A stretch of 38,208 nucleotides of DNA from an uncultured bacterium (GCA_913009835.1 CAJVXH010000010.1:1-38208); one strand, 5' to 3'. Shown: positions 25,201 through 34,968, numbered from the stretch's first letter. Notes: generated by a model from the sequence alone, not told the origin. Translations and numbers: made by a program.

Positions 25201-28200
25201 CCCAACCGTGGTCTGCATGCTATAGCTATCGCAACCGGTCAACAGGTTCCTGAGCCAGTTTCTCCTGAACCTGTAGCACCGACCTCGCCAGTTGTCAGTG
25301 AGAATGGCCAGTCCCAGCCAGCAATGACACCAGTTCCCGTGGATCCATCTGCCCCAGCTCCAGCTGGTCATCCTCAATTTGATCCGTACGGAAGTCCCTT
25401 GCCGGATCCAAACATGGTGGTTCCTCCACAGTTGGACCAGTGGGGTAATCCATTGCCTCCGATGCCTGCGCCGCCGCCGATGCCACCACAACAATTTGAC
25501 GCATATGGCAATCCGATCCCGCAACTGGACGCCTACGGCAATCCAATTCCGCCTCAACAGGCGATGGTTGACCAATGGGGCAATCCCTTACCTCCGCAAC
25601 CCCAGTTCGATCAGTGGGGAAATCCAATACCACCCCAGCAGTGGGGACCGGATTTTTTCGGAGGAGGTAGTCCGGGGGTGTCACCTCCCCCCCTGATGGA
25701 CTCCTGGGGCAATCCTGTGGATGCCTGGGGCAACCCCCTTCCGCCGGTAGATCCATATATGGCGCCACCACCGCCGATGATGGACCCATACGGCCAGCCA
25801 ATGCCGGACCCATACGCTCCCCCGGTCCAACCGGTGGATGCTTATCCACCGCCGACTGCTCCCGCTCCGGCTGAGATGATGCCGACCGAACCGGCAGTTC
25901 CTGTCGCGGAAGTGGAAGCGCCAGTTGTGGAAGCTCCCGCTACGGTTGCTGAGGCAGAGCCCGCGCCGACCGTGGTAGAACCCGCAGTAGCTGCGGTTGA
26001 AGCAACTCCTGAGGAAGTGATTGATCCGAAGGATCTTCCATACGGAGAAAAGCCTGCTCTCTCCGACGAACAGATGTTGGCTCAGCTGGCTGATCCGAAC
26101 ACTCCGGACGCACCCGAGCACATGGTGATGCGTTTTGATCCTGAGCTCGCTGTTACCTCAGACCATTATCCCCGTTCCGACCTGAATGGTTTGCCGTTTG
26201 AAAGCGCCTATCCGTGGTTGGGAAAAGTCATTTCACAGGACGAGAACTATCTTGAGTGCGAGCGTCACCTGAGTAATGAGAAGGATCTGGTGCTGAAGTC
26301 ACATGCGTTTGGTGGCCCACCGAGTCGACATCAACGGGATCTACATGCAATGACGCTGGTTCCGTTCGTGACGAGCATGGAAATCTGCGCTGAAGCGGCT
26401 TGCTGTCTGGCTGGCGGCAAGAAGTTCGCAAAAACTTTCAAGAATATTCGCGGTCACCGCTGGCTGGCATTGCCACAAGACACGCTGGATATCACAATCA
26501 AGGCGAAGAAGCTGAAGGATCTGGAGGATGGCGACACTTTAATCCGTACTGAGATATACCAGAATCACACGCTCAAAGATGGTACATCTGAACCGCATCT
26601 GACCTTTGAGGCAATGATTGTGGTTGGCGATAAGGAACATGAAGCCATCGCACCCATGCCGTTCAAGGTCAAGGATCCGCGGCACAGTCATTTCACCGAT
26701 GAAATGCTATACAACGATGGCATCCTCTATAACATTCATTACCCCGGTCGATTCCACGGCCGGCATTTCCGTGCCATCAAGCATATTCGCCATTACAGCC
26801 CACAGACCGTCGAAGTTGAGATGGAGGCACCGGATTGGGACGACCTGTTCGCTAACATCCAGAACCCACAATTCCAATTCGACCAGTTTATAATGGACGC
26901 GGCCGGTGTGCAGGTCGGATTGTACTACAGCGACATCTTCATGATGAACCCGGACCTGCTACCGTTCTATATCAGGGAATTGAAACTATTTGGCGGTCCA
27001 CCTCCCCCAGGGCGAAAGATCATCGGTCGTGCGGCAAATCGGCTGTCAGGCGTCGGTGACATTGAACTCAGTACTCATCCATATTTGAATCATCTGGACA
27101 AGGAAGGCAACATCCTGTTCCAGATTGATGAGAATACGGAAGAGGCTTTCGATTTCCCGGATAATCACTACAAGTCAGAGATGCTTCCAAATCTTGGCTG
27201 TCTTGATTCGTTTGTTGATTTGATTGATGCTGAAACGGGGCATGTCTATGTTCGTGCTGAAGGCTGGCAAGTCCGTTTCTTCGAAATCCCACGCCGTCTC
27301 AGCAAGATAACTCAGTATCCGAAGTATTACACTCTTTCTGAGAAATGGATGTCTGAGGAAACCGGCTACCGGATGCGGATCAATGAACCTTTTATTACTG
27401 ATGTGTTGACAAGTTCGTGGGGCGTTTGGGGTAGTACACTAGTTCATATTGTACTCACCAAAGCTGAGAAAGAACAGTACTACTCCTTCGAAGAGGATCA
27501 CGCTCATCGTGAGGATTGGTTGATGGGTCGGATAGCCTTGAAGGAAGTGCTGATAAGTTGGATTGAGGAGAATACTACTGAAGGTCGTCTCAACCCGGTC
27601 GACATAGAAATCCGTGTCGATGAACATGGCAAACCATTTGGTGTTTTTGTACTCAACGAAGACCTCACCTTGCCGGAAATCTCCATCGCTCATTCCAAAC
27701 GTTACGCAGTTGCAGTGACCTCTGATGGCTCGGTTCCCATCGGCATTGATTATGAGTGGCTGGATGGATTCGAGCCCGAAGATGTGCTCTCAGGCGGGTT
27801 CAGCCCTCAGAATATTGAGAGGATCGAAGCGTTATCAGGTGACGACAAAAAGCGTGCAACAGCCGCCCTCTGGTGCAGCAAGGAAGCTGCCTCCAAGGCT
27901 TTCGGAACTGGTCTGAACCATGAACCGCGGGAGTGGTTGGTAGGAAGTTGGGATATGGAGGCCGGGTCGGCGACTATCCAGTATAAGGACGAGCGATTCC
28001 ACACTCGTTTCTGGTTTACTGAGGCTGGCGAAGTAGTAGCTGTCTGCGAACGTGGAAGTCTTTCTTCATCGGACGATGATGACGATTCGGAGTCTGATTC
28101 TACAAAGGCTGACAAGCAGGCTCCGGTGGTTGAACCTGTCGCAGTCTCACCATCATCATCGGCAGCAGAACCCTCATCGGGTTCTGGCGATAAAGCTTCT

Positions 28201-29316
28201 TACGCTACGACTGAACCTTTTGATTCATCCGAATCCAGTGAGGATGAGATTGACTGGGACGATCCCGACCGTGAACCGACTGATCTGGAATATGAGTTGA
28301 TCGAGATGTGGGAAGACTTGTTGGACCTTGATGACATCGGTCTGCACGACGACTTCTTCGAACTCGGTGGCGAATCAGTGTTGGCGGTACGTTTGATCGG
28401 GCAGGTTGAGAAGAAGATGGGTCGTTCCATCCCGGTTGCTAACTTCCTCAAGACGCGTACCGTCGCTCAGATGGCACGTATCCTCTCGGATGAGGATTGG
28501 AAGCCGGACTGGTCATCACTCGTTCCCATGCGAGTCACGGGCGAACGTACACCGCTGTTCTTCACCCATCCGGTTGGTGGGAATGTTCTGAAGTATCGCG
28601 AACTGATTTCGTTTATTCCGGAAGAACAACCGTTGTACGCTCTGCAGGCCCGTGGTCTGGATGGCAAGGATGAACCATTCAATAATGTCCCTGAGATGGC
28701 GGAGTATTACTTGAAGGGGATTCGTGCCGCACAGAAAAACGGACCGTATCTGCTGGCTGGATTTTCGGGCGGAGGAGTGATTTCCTGGGAGATGGCCTAT
28801 CAGCTTGAGCAAGCTGGTGAGAAAGTCGCGTTGCTCGCACTGTTTGACACTTTTGGCCCCGGTTACTACAGTCTTGAGGTGGGTGGCAGCCGTTTGCCTC
28901 ACCAGCTGGAAACCTTCCTCTGGCGCATTGAGCTTCACATGGAGAATTTGAAGACTCTGAGCACGAAGGAAAAAATCGCCTATCTCCGTCGCAAGATAAA
29001 GCATGGTAATCGTAAGAGCCGTGATGGTTCTGGTGGCACGATTCGCAGGGTTGAGGATTTGACCTACGAGGCAGTACTCAGTTACAAGCCGAAAAAACTC
29101 GAGAATGTGCCGGTCGCATTGTTACGTGCCAGCAATCAACCCAAGAAATCCACTCGCGATCCGCAGTTGAACTGGGGACCGTTTGTCGGAGAGAATAATC
29201 TTGAAGTATTTGAGGTATATGGCACGCACGGTCATCTGATCGAACAACCACACGTCGTTGGTCTGGCGAAAACTTTGAATGAGGTGCTTGACCGGACGCA
29301 TGCCAGACTCAAATAG
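22259..29316 (+). CDS. Megasynthase 2: KS-AT-DH-PPTase-PCP-TE, frameshifted near 22600
   Basis: About 2352 residues once one missing base is restored (numbering below is after repair). KS: about 10-460 with Cys215 (DAACSAS), His349 (EAHGTGI), His389 (LGHSLLAAG). AT: about 589-900 with YPGHGAQY and Ser690 (GHSTGE). Linker: about 995-1200, rich in WGNP/YGNP repeats. Double-hotdog dehydratase: about 1300-1740 with likely catalytic His1349 (KSHAFGG) and Asp1547 (MDAAGVQ). 4'-phosphopantetheinyl transferase: about 1748-1930 with Asp1831/Glu1833 (GIDYEW) and WCSKEAASK (Lys1875, Glu1876, Lys1880). NRPS-type carrier with Ser2040 (FFELGGESVLAV). Type I thioesterase with Ser2170 (GFSGGG) and probable His2324 (YGTHGHL). 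The ATG at 22259 follows AGGAATAAAGGG. With protein 1 it supplies dehydration, carrier activation and release. It ends 43 bp before a strong terminator. Confidence 0.9.
22596..22604 (+). other. One-base deletion (frameshift) in the KS domain of megasynthase 2
   Basis: The frame from 22259 reads ...KEALVDSGYW and then goes out of register, stopping at 22634-22636. From AAC at 22603 the next frame reads NPKWDKTRTGVILGYGSNI, the expected KS continuation. Inserting one G after 22600 (TGGAT to TGGGAT) restores YWDNPKWD. The loss of one G from a run of three suggests either a sequencing/assembly error or a very recent mutation. Confidence 0.88.
25381..25818 (+). repeat. Coding repeat D-x-(W/Y)-G-N-P-(L/I)-P in the AT-DH linker
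   Basis: Seven copies of a 9- to 10-residue unit contain WGNP or YGNP (for example DQWGNPLPP, DAYGNPIPP), plus degenerate DPYGSPLP and DPYGQPMP copies, separated by Pro/Gln/Met stretches. The regular aromatic residues in a proline-rich chain are unlike ordinary Ala/Pro PKS linkers. Confidence 0.85.
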
Positions 29317-29358
29317 TCGATGGATTGTTGTGATCCAAGTGGAGATGTTGGATACCAG

Positions 29359-29391
29359 AATAAGGCACCCCCGTTCAGAGGGTGCCTTATT
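29359..29391. terminator. Bidirectional intrinsic terminator
   Basis: A perfect 12-bp stem AATAAGGCACCC/GGGTGCCTTATT with a 9-nt loop, followed by ATTTT on the plus strand and preceded by A's that become U's on the minus strand. It lies between the stops of megasynthase 2 (29316, plus) and sulfotransferase 1 (29415, minus) and should end transcription from both sides. Confidence 0.93.
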
Positions 29392-29414
29392 ATTTTAGTT
29401 CAGATATCCTCAGC

Positions 29415-30368
29415 TCAGGCGGATTTCGACACTTTTTTCTTCTTCGGATTTGGATCGTTCCACATGCTGAGATCGCGACCTAGAAACTCAGCCAGACGTT
29501 CGTTCGGTTCGCGATAGATCTCGATAAGCTGTTTACGCGATTTCTGCGAAATATCCTCGTATTTCATACGTTTGACATTAAGGTCCTTAATTCTGCCCAC
29601 TACCCTTTTGGCATAGTGGTTATATTCTACGAGATCAAGTATCCTGCGAGTCACAGCGTATTTCCCGAGAAATACATTCATGTTGTAGAATGCATTCCTA
29701 ACTCTTATCGAACGTATTTGCTTGGCAGTGTTTGCGCGTTTGGTAACTGCCCCCAGGGGTACAGCTTCAATTTCGAGGAATTGACAATAGTCCCTGTAGA
29801 CTGCCTGGTTATCCGCCTTGATGTCGTCCATGAGAATGATTTTTATCTGTTCGCGCTGGAAGTACTTGAGATACCTCTCTATGTGATCTATATACTTGTA
29901 ATAGTCTATGATTTGAGACGACGGTTTTAGAGCCTCGTTCTTAAGAGCCTCTTCGAAGTCATTAAAATCCACTTGATGAATTGCGATGTAGTGATAGTAG
30001 AATGAATAAGCGGCTTCCGAGGGATTCCGCAAATTGATCAGCAGCTTGACATCAGGATTGTGTTCGTGAATTAGACGCGGGCTACCTGGATCCATGAAGT
30101 ATCCCGGACTGAAATCAGCTTTTTTCTGGCCAGGTTCCCAATGCTGGAACTTGCTCTTCAACCACTCTTCACCCTTCGGTATCATCTTTGTTTCTGTGGT
30201 GCCGAGACGTTGCTGCATTTCAGGCGGCATCAGTTCGAGGAAGTAGTTCAACTCTTTGCCATGACCGAGGCATGTTTGCGGGTGTGTCTTCAAGATAGAA
30301 GCAGTCCATGTCGTGCCGGATTTCGCAGCGCCCACACCAACGATGTCGAGTTTGAAGTCACCGCTCAT
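29415..30368 (-). CDS. PAPS-dependent sulfotransferase 1
   Basis: The protein has 317 residues. The 5'-phosphosulfate-binding loop AAKSGTTW is at about 14-21 and the 3'-phosphate-binding segment INLRNPSEAAYSFYYHY at about 111-127. HGKELNYFLE follows the P-loop as in carbohydrate sulfotransferases. It should move sulfate from PAPS to a hydroxyl or amino group of a glycan or small acceptor; no signal peptide, so cytoplasmic. It is strikingly similar to sulfotransferase 2 over its whole length (shared TCLGHGKEL, QQRLGTTETKM, DPGSPRLIHEHNPD, AVTKRANTAKQIRS), so the two are a tandem duplication. Its ATG overlaps the TGA of sulfotransferase 2 by ATGA (30365-30368), implying translational coupling. 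The C-terminus is Lys-rich. It is the last gene of the minus-strand operon. Confidence 0.92.
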   Translation of the reverse strand: MSGDFKLDIVGVGAAKSGTTWTASILKTHPQTCLGHGKELNYFLELMPPEMQQRLGTTETKMIPKGEEWLKSKFQHWEPGQKKADFSPGYFMDPGSPRLIHEHNPDVKLLINLRNPSEAAYSFYYHYIAIHQVDFNDFEEALKNEALKPSSQIIDYYKYIDHIERYLKYFQREQIKIILMDDIKADNQAVYRDYCQFLEIEAVPLGAVTKRANTAKQIRSIRVRNAFYNMNVFLGKYAVTRRILDLVEYNHYAKRVVGRIKDLNVKRMKYEDISQKSRKQLIEIYREPNERLAEFLGRDLSMWNDPNPKKKKVSKSA

Positions 30369-31297
30369 GATGCTTTCACTCCCTTATGTTCAGGAATTTT
30401 CATCCAGTGGCTGAGATCGCGGTCGAGAAATTCGCCTAAACGTTCGTTTGGTTCACGGAATAACTCGACAAGTTGTTCGCGGGATTCCTGCGACATTTCC
30501 TCGTATTTCTCATGTCTGATATTCAGTTGCTTGATTCTACCCCACATATCCTTTATGGCTTTATTGGAGGCGATCAGATCGCGCATTCGGCGTGTCGCAG
30601 CGTGTTTCCCGAGAAAGAGCTGCAAGTTGTAAAATGCAAGCCGCATGTGTGTGGAACGTATTTGCTTGGCGGTGTTGGCACGTTTGGTTACCGCTTCCAG
30701 CGGTACGGCTTCCACGCCGATAAATTCACACAGATCCCGGTAGACTTTCTGGTTGTCCGCCTTGATATCATCCATCAAAACGATGTTCATCTGTTCGCGC
30801 GGGAAGTACTTGGCGAACCTCTCGATGTGGTTGATATAGTGGTAGTAGTCCAAGGCTTCAGGCACTATTTTAATCGCATCTCCGAAGTTATCAACTTCAG
30901 ACGGGTGAAATGCGATATAGTGGTAGTAGAATGAATAAGCCGCTTCTACCGGATTCCGTAAATTGATCAGCAGCTTGGCATCAGGATTGTGCTCGTGAAT
31001 AAGACGCGGGCTGCCCGGATCTCCAAAGTAACGCGGGCTGAATTCGGCTTTTAGTTGACCAGGTTTGCTGTGCGTGAACTGTTCCTTCAGCCACTTTTCA
31101 CCCTTCGGCCTCATCTTTGTCTCGGTTGTTCCAAGACGTTGCTGCAAGTATAGCGGCATATCTTCGAGGAAGTAGTCGAGTTCCTTCCCATGTCCCAGAC
31201 ATGTGTCCGGATGCTCATCCAAAATGGTAGCGGTCCAGGTCGTGCCGGCTTTGGCTGCACCCACACCGATGATGTCCAGTTTGAAGTCACGGCTCAT
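30365..31297 (-). CDS. PAPS-dependent sulfotransferase 2
   Basis: The protein has 310 residues. AAKAGTTW is at about 14-21 and LLINLRNPVEAAYSFYYHY at about 109-127, the PAPS-binding signatures. It is the tandem paralogue of sulfotransferase 1. The main differences lie in the middle (around residues 130-150) and the C-terminal third, where acceptor specificity often resides, so the two may sulfate different positions of one glycan. The ATG at 31297 overlaps the stop of sulfotransferase 3 by four bases (31294-31297), and its own stop overlaps the start of sulfotransferase 1. The three genes are therefore one translationally coupled set. Confidence 0.92.
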   Translation of the reverse strand: MSRDFKLDIIGVGAAKAGTTWTATILDEHPDTCLGHGKELDYFLEDMPLYLQQRLGTTETKMRPKGEKWLKEQFTHSKPGQLKAEFSPRYFGDPGSPRLIHEHNPDAKLLINLRNPVEAAYSFYYHYIAFHPSEVDNFGDAIKIVPEALDYYHYINHIERFAKYFPREQMNIVLMDDIKADNQKVYRDLCEFIGVEAVPLEAVTKRANTAKQIRSTHMRLAFYNLQLFLGKHAATRRMRDLIASNKAIKDMWGRIKQLNIRHEKYEEMSQESREQLVELFREPNERLGEFLDRDLSHWMKIPEHKGVKAS

Positions 31298-32223
31298 GTT
31301 GCTTTCACTCTCCTGGGTTCAGGCATTTCCAACCAGTGGCTGAGGTCACGGTTATGAATCTTTCCGAGTTCAATGATGTCATCACGGTAGAATTCGATCA
31401 ATTTCGCACGGGTTTCCGGCATCATTGGCGGATACTTGGCTTTGACTGAATTCCACTTGCGAATCTTCATCGCGTAGCGGGTCAGTTTTTTCTTACGCAT
31501 CCAATTGCGTATTCCACGCATGGTCTCATTTTTATCGAACAGGATATAGATCTGCAACAGGGCATTCCTTATTCGACGAGAACGGACCATCTTGCTCGGA
31601 TTGGCTTTTTTCGTTAAACTCTCCAGCTCAATCTCATCAATCTTCAGGTGTTTGCACAACCTGCTGTACACACCTTTCGCATCATCCTTAACATCATCCA
31701 GATATATGAAAAGAATCTGTTCTTCTGGAAATACATCCAAGTAGCGTTTAATCGCGACCGGATACTTGTAGTAAGATTGGCCAAAGGTCGTACGTTCCAA
31801 TATTTCTTCAAATGACTCGTTGATTGTGTGCATCTCGTAGATTTGAAAATAGAGCGAATAGAGGGCATCCACAGGATTGCGGATGTTTATGATGATCCGC
31901 ATATCAGGATTGTGTTCATGGAGGAGCTTCGGGCTTATCGGATCTCCTAAATACGCCGGTGAGAGCTCGCCTTTCAGTTGATCTGGCTGGCGATGGCTGA
32001 ATTGTTCTTCATACCATTGAGGCCCCTGGACGTAGTTCTCCGAATCCAGGTGTGATCCAGTACGTACAACAAAATCCTCGAGCGGATGTTTTCGCAAGAA
32101 GTAGTTCAGTTCCTTCCGCTTGCCGAGACAGGTTTGCGGATGTTCGCTCAACAGTCGGTATACCCAAGTGGTGCCAGCTTTGGCAGCGCCAACCCCACAG
32201 AAATCTATCTTGAAATCACTCAT
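31294..32223 (-). CDS. PAPS-dependent sulfotransferase 3
   Basis: The protein has 309 residues. AAKAGTTWVYRLL near the N-terminus and IIINIRNPVDALYSLY give the PAPS site, and GKRKELNYFLRKHP follows the P-loop. It is more distant from sulfotransferases 1 and 2 but shares their layout (GDPxSPKLLHEHNPD, TKKANPSKMVRSRRIRN). I chose ATG 32223 rather than 32229: the resulting start MSDFKID aligns with MSGDFKLD and MSRDFKLD of the other two, and AGG lies 8 nt upstream. It is the first gene of the coupled trio; about 100 bp separate it from the O-antigen polymerase gene upstream. Confidence 0.9.
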   Translation of the reverse strand: MSDFKIDFCGVGAAKAGTTWVYRLLSEHPQTCLGKRKELNYFLRKHPLEDFVVRTGSHLDSENYVQGPQWYEEQFSHRQPDQLKGELSPAYLGDPISPKLLHEHNPDMRIIINIRNPVDALYSLYFQIYEMHTINESFEEILERTTFGQSYYKYPVAIKRYLDVFPEEQILFIYLDDVKDDAKGVYSRLCKHLKIDEIELESLTKKANPSKMVRSRRIRNALLQIYILFDKNETMRGIRNWMRKKKLTRYAMKIRKWNSVKAKYPPMMPETRAKLIEFYRDDIIELGKIHNRDLSHWLEMPEPRRVKAT

Positions 32224-32329
32224 TCCCATACCTGCTTGCTTTCAGTAACACGTTTTGTACCACGCTGAGATACTATACGAATTCCAGTTCCAGCCAACAG
32301 AGAAGCCTATGTCTCTCTCGATCAGCGGA

Positions 32330-33844
32330 CTACCTGAAAAACACGAAGGTGCTTTTCAACCGTAATGGGTTCTTGTTCCGAGGTATTGGTTTATTGATGT
32401 GATCCTCCTTGAACCTGTCATGCATTGCATCGGACATGGCCATAATCATGAATCCCATAGCCATCACGAATGGGTAGTGCAATGTGTTGGCGGTGATTGC
32501 TGAGAAGGTTATCAGGAAGATCGATAGAAATCCCGCCATGGCCCAGTAGGCTTGGACATAATTCCCCCTATCATCATAGTATTTCCATCGGAACCACATT
32601 TGCAAAGTGATAGAGACGTAGAATACAAGGAGGATGCTTACACCGACAAGTCCGAAGTCATGCCACACCTGCAGGTATTCGTTATGCGGCGGGTATTCGG
32701 TAACTGTTTTCTGCTTGGTCATTGCCTCACCGATGACCCGGCGAGCGGTTCCCGGTCCTTGTCCCAACCAGGGATGATCCAGCGCACTCCCGATAGTTAA
32801 CGGCCAGAGTTGGGTAAATCGTCCGGACGAGTCAAATGTAACGAAGAACTCGGGAATGGTTCGTGGTAAATGCCCACTCTTGAACATACGGGCGCGCAAT
32901 TGTGGAACAGCCGAGAACAGGACAATGATAAGTACGCCACCAATCAGTGCCGTAGTTGCCAGTCGGAAGAAATGGCGTGGCCGGTTCATTGCGATAACCA
33001 CCAGCATCATACCAGTGCCCAGAGCCATACGTGACAGTGTGATGGCCACGGTTCCAATGAACAACAGGACGTAGATGAAACCAATTCTGCGCTGCTTTGG
33101 ATCCGGATGATAGCGCCAGCGAGCCAGTGGGATAGAAATGATGGTTGAGGTGAACAGGGCAACAGTACGTGCGACAATATCGCCGTCCGGGCCATTCGTC
33201 GTCATCACCAGAGCGCCGGTGTAGAAGGCTGAGCCGAACATCCAGATCACGATAAAGATATTGTTTCTGATAAACCAGTCTACATTCTCAAAACGTTTCA
33301 GCTTGCAGTTGAGAAAATAGTTGTATGAAAACATCCCCATGATCATCGGGAGTGCATACCAGACCAAGTCCTTGTCACCTGTTCCAGCTGCACCGTTGAT
33401 GACATACATCAAGACAGCGTAGGCAAGAAATGCTATGTACACCCAGTATTTCCTCTGAATGCCCTTGTTGCGGAAATAATAGAGATTGATAACAGCGGCG
33501 ATGAGGGTGATCAACCCCCAGCGCAAGCCGGAGGTGGACATGGTTGTCCCACCCACACTCATGGAACCAATGTTCTTAACGATGGTTGATGTGGATGCTG
33601 AGAGAATCGTGAAATAGACGAGCAACAGCGGTTTCAGAACTGAGAGCGCGCAGAGTACCAGAATCACGTAGCCCGCCACTATCATGGGCAGCGCGTCCAG
33701 TTTTATCATTTGCGGTACCGCACCGATAACGAATGCAAACAGCAACAATCCGACAACAAAGACAGCTCGCCAGAATAGCAGCAAAAGGTAGCCATAATCC
33801 CGGTTTGCAATCTTCCCAACTATCGTACGAATAGACGTATCCAC
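32330..33844 (-). CDS. O-antigen polymerase/ligase family membrane protein (Wzy/WaaL type)
   Basis: A 504-residue polytopic inner-membrane protein with about ten to twelve hydrophobic helices. The large periplasmic loop in the second half contains HPWLGQGPGTARR followed by PPHNEYLQVWHDFGLVGV, the typical Wzy_C signature (conserved Gly-rich turn, His-Asn-x-Tyr). Such proteins polymerise lipid-linked repeat units or ligate them to an acceptor on the periplasmic side. Start is a GTG at 33844 with AAAGG upstream; no ATG occurs near. It lies within a minus-strand block of sulfotransferases and a flippase, so its likely substrate is a sulfated or to-be-sulfated oligosaccharide. Whether it is polymerase or ligase cannot be decided by sequence alone. 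Confidence 0.9.
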   Translation of the reverse strand: MDTSIRTIVGKIANRDYGYLLLLFWRAVFVVGLLLFAFVIGAVPQMIKLDALPMIVAGYVILVLCALSVLKPLLLVYFTILSASTSTIVKNIGSMSVGGTTMSTSGLRWGLITLIAAVINLYYFRNKGIQRKYWVYIAFLAYAVLMYVINGAAGTGDKDLVWYALPMIMGMFSYNYFLNCKLKRFENVDWFIRNNIFIVIWMFGSAFYTGALVMTTNGPDGDIVARTVALFTSTIISIPLARWRYHPDPKQRRIGFIYVLLFIGTVAITLSRMALGTGMMLVVIAMNRPRHFFRLATTALIGGVLIIVLFSAVPQLRARMFKSGHLPRTIPEFFVTFDSSGRFTQLWPLTIGSALDHPWLGQGPGTARRVIGEAMTKQKTVTEYPPHNEYLQVWHDFGLVGVSILLVFYVSITLQMWFRWKYYDDRGNYVQAYWAMAGFLSIFLITFSAITANTLHYPFVMAMGFMIMAMSDAMHDRFKEDHINKPIPRNKNPLRLKSTFVFFR

Positions 33845-34083
33845 AAGACAGCCTTTGATCTATATTTTGTGAAAACCAACAGTACCGTCACAGTCAGACT
33901 ATTGTTCGGCACAATCCTTCAGAAGTCATACTACACAGGTGAATGTAAGCTAGTGAAGCTCGCTTTTCTATTCCAATCCAGCCACTCTTTTGTCTACCAG
34001 TTTTTAAGCTCTCCCAAGATACTACATTTACAAGCCTCGCCCTACAGTCCTCGCTAATTATAGCAATAACCGATCCATTGAAT

Positions 34084-34968
34084 TCAATCATACCTATCTT
34101 TTTCCCAATCGAAGGATTTTCCCAGATATTCATATAGCGCCATGTTCGATTCGGTGAAATAATCATAAGTCTGATCACGTACATCATCACTCAGTTGTTT
34201 GTATCGGGCCATATTCAGCCGTTGGAACTGCTCCGGTTGCCAGTCTGCCAGGTTCAGGAAGCTTAGAACCTTCGGCATGATATTCTCAGGTTTTTGGAAG
34301 TACTCCTCTGCCTGCAATATGAGCAGGTTCTCTCTCCCGAACACTGAATCCCAGCGCATGATTTGTTCAATATAGCGCCCTCGGGTGAGGTATGAATACT
34401 GGATTCGTTTCACTGGCATCTGTTGAGGATCCTTTATCCTCAGTTCCTGCTCTTCGCCCATCCAGTCTTCTTCAATCCTGATAGCATCTGCGAATGATCT
34501 CGTCTCGCCCCAATATCTCACTGAGTGCTGGTAATGCGAATAGGCACGATCCACCGGATTACGAAGCATGATAACCAGTCGCGAATTGGGTGAAAACCGT
34601 TTGATCCTGTCGGGCGCGTGCGGATCAAACATATATGATGGGCTGGCTTCACCAGCTATTGTCTCACCACGCTTTTGAGCGGATCTGATCAAGGGAAAAT
34701 GTGCCAGATACCAGGCCTCACCACGGTTGAAGTGGAAATCGAAATAGCGTATTTCTTTCGATACCGGTTCGGATATCTGAGGGTGAAGCACCAGATTGTT
34801 GAACAGGGATGTGGTACCGGCTTTCATCGCTCCGATAAGGAAGAATGTAGGCCGCACACGTTTCACCGCTGTGGGCTTGCGCGACAATACGATCAATTCT
34901 TTGGCGGCGGCTCTTGCATTCACGGAGATATTCGTATCCCGTGCTTTCTTCCTCAATATTTTGAGCAT
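34084..34968 (-). CDS. Heparan-sulfate-type sulfotransferase 4
   Basis: About 294 residues (297 if a TTG at 34977 is used). GAMKAGTTSLFNNL forms the 5'-phosphosulfate loop and LVIMLRNPVDRAYSHYQH the 3'-phosphate segment. Between them, KEIRYFDFHFNRGEAWYLAHFPL and GEASPSYMFDPHAPDRI match the family that includes heparan sulfate N- and 3-O-sulfotransferases. It should sulfate a glucosamine-type or similar sugar; acceptor unknown. The stop codon of sulfotransferase 5 touches the TTG; I prefer the ATG at 34968, three codons later, because TTG starts are rarer, but the TTG has GGGA 7 nt upstream. A gap of about 240 bp, in which I see nothing, separates it from the polymerase gene downstream. Confidence 0.88.
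   Translation of the reverse strand: MLKILRKKARDTNISVNARAAAKELIVLSRKPTAVKRVRPTFFLIGAMKAGTTSLFNNLVLHPQISEPVSKEIRYFDFHFNRGEAWYLAHFPLIRSAQKRGETIAGEASPSYMFDPHAPDRIKRFSPNSRLVIMLRNPVDRAYSHYQHSVRYWGETRSFADAIRIEEDWMGEEQELRIKDPQQMPVKRIQYSYLTRGRYIEQIMRWDSVFGRENLLILQAEEYFQKPENIMPKVLSFLNLADWQPEQFQRLNMARYKQLSDDVRDQTYDYFTESNMALYEYLGKSFDWEKDRYD

Noticed and set aside
25295-25849. Open frame antisense to the WGNP-repeat linker
   Set aside because: It arises from the repetitive coding DNA of megasynthase 2; its sequence is simply the repeat read backwards.
14296-29316. Enediyne polyketide synthase
   Set aside because: The in-cis PPTase is suggestive, but the domain order is split over two proteins, an NMO-type reductase and a thioesterase are present, and none of the enediyne accessory genes is nearby.
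14296-29316. trans-AT polyketide synthase
   Set aside because: Both proteins carry their own AT domain with GHSxGE motifs.
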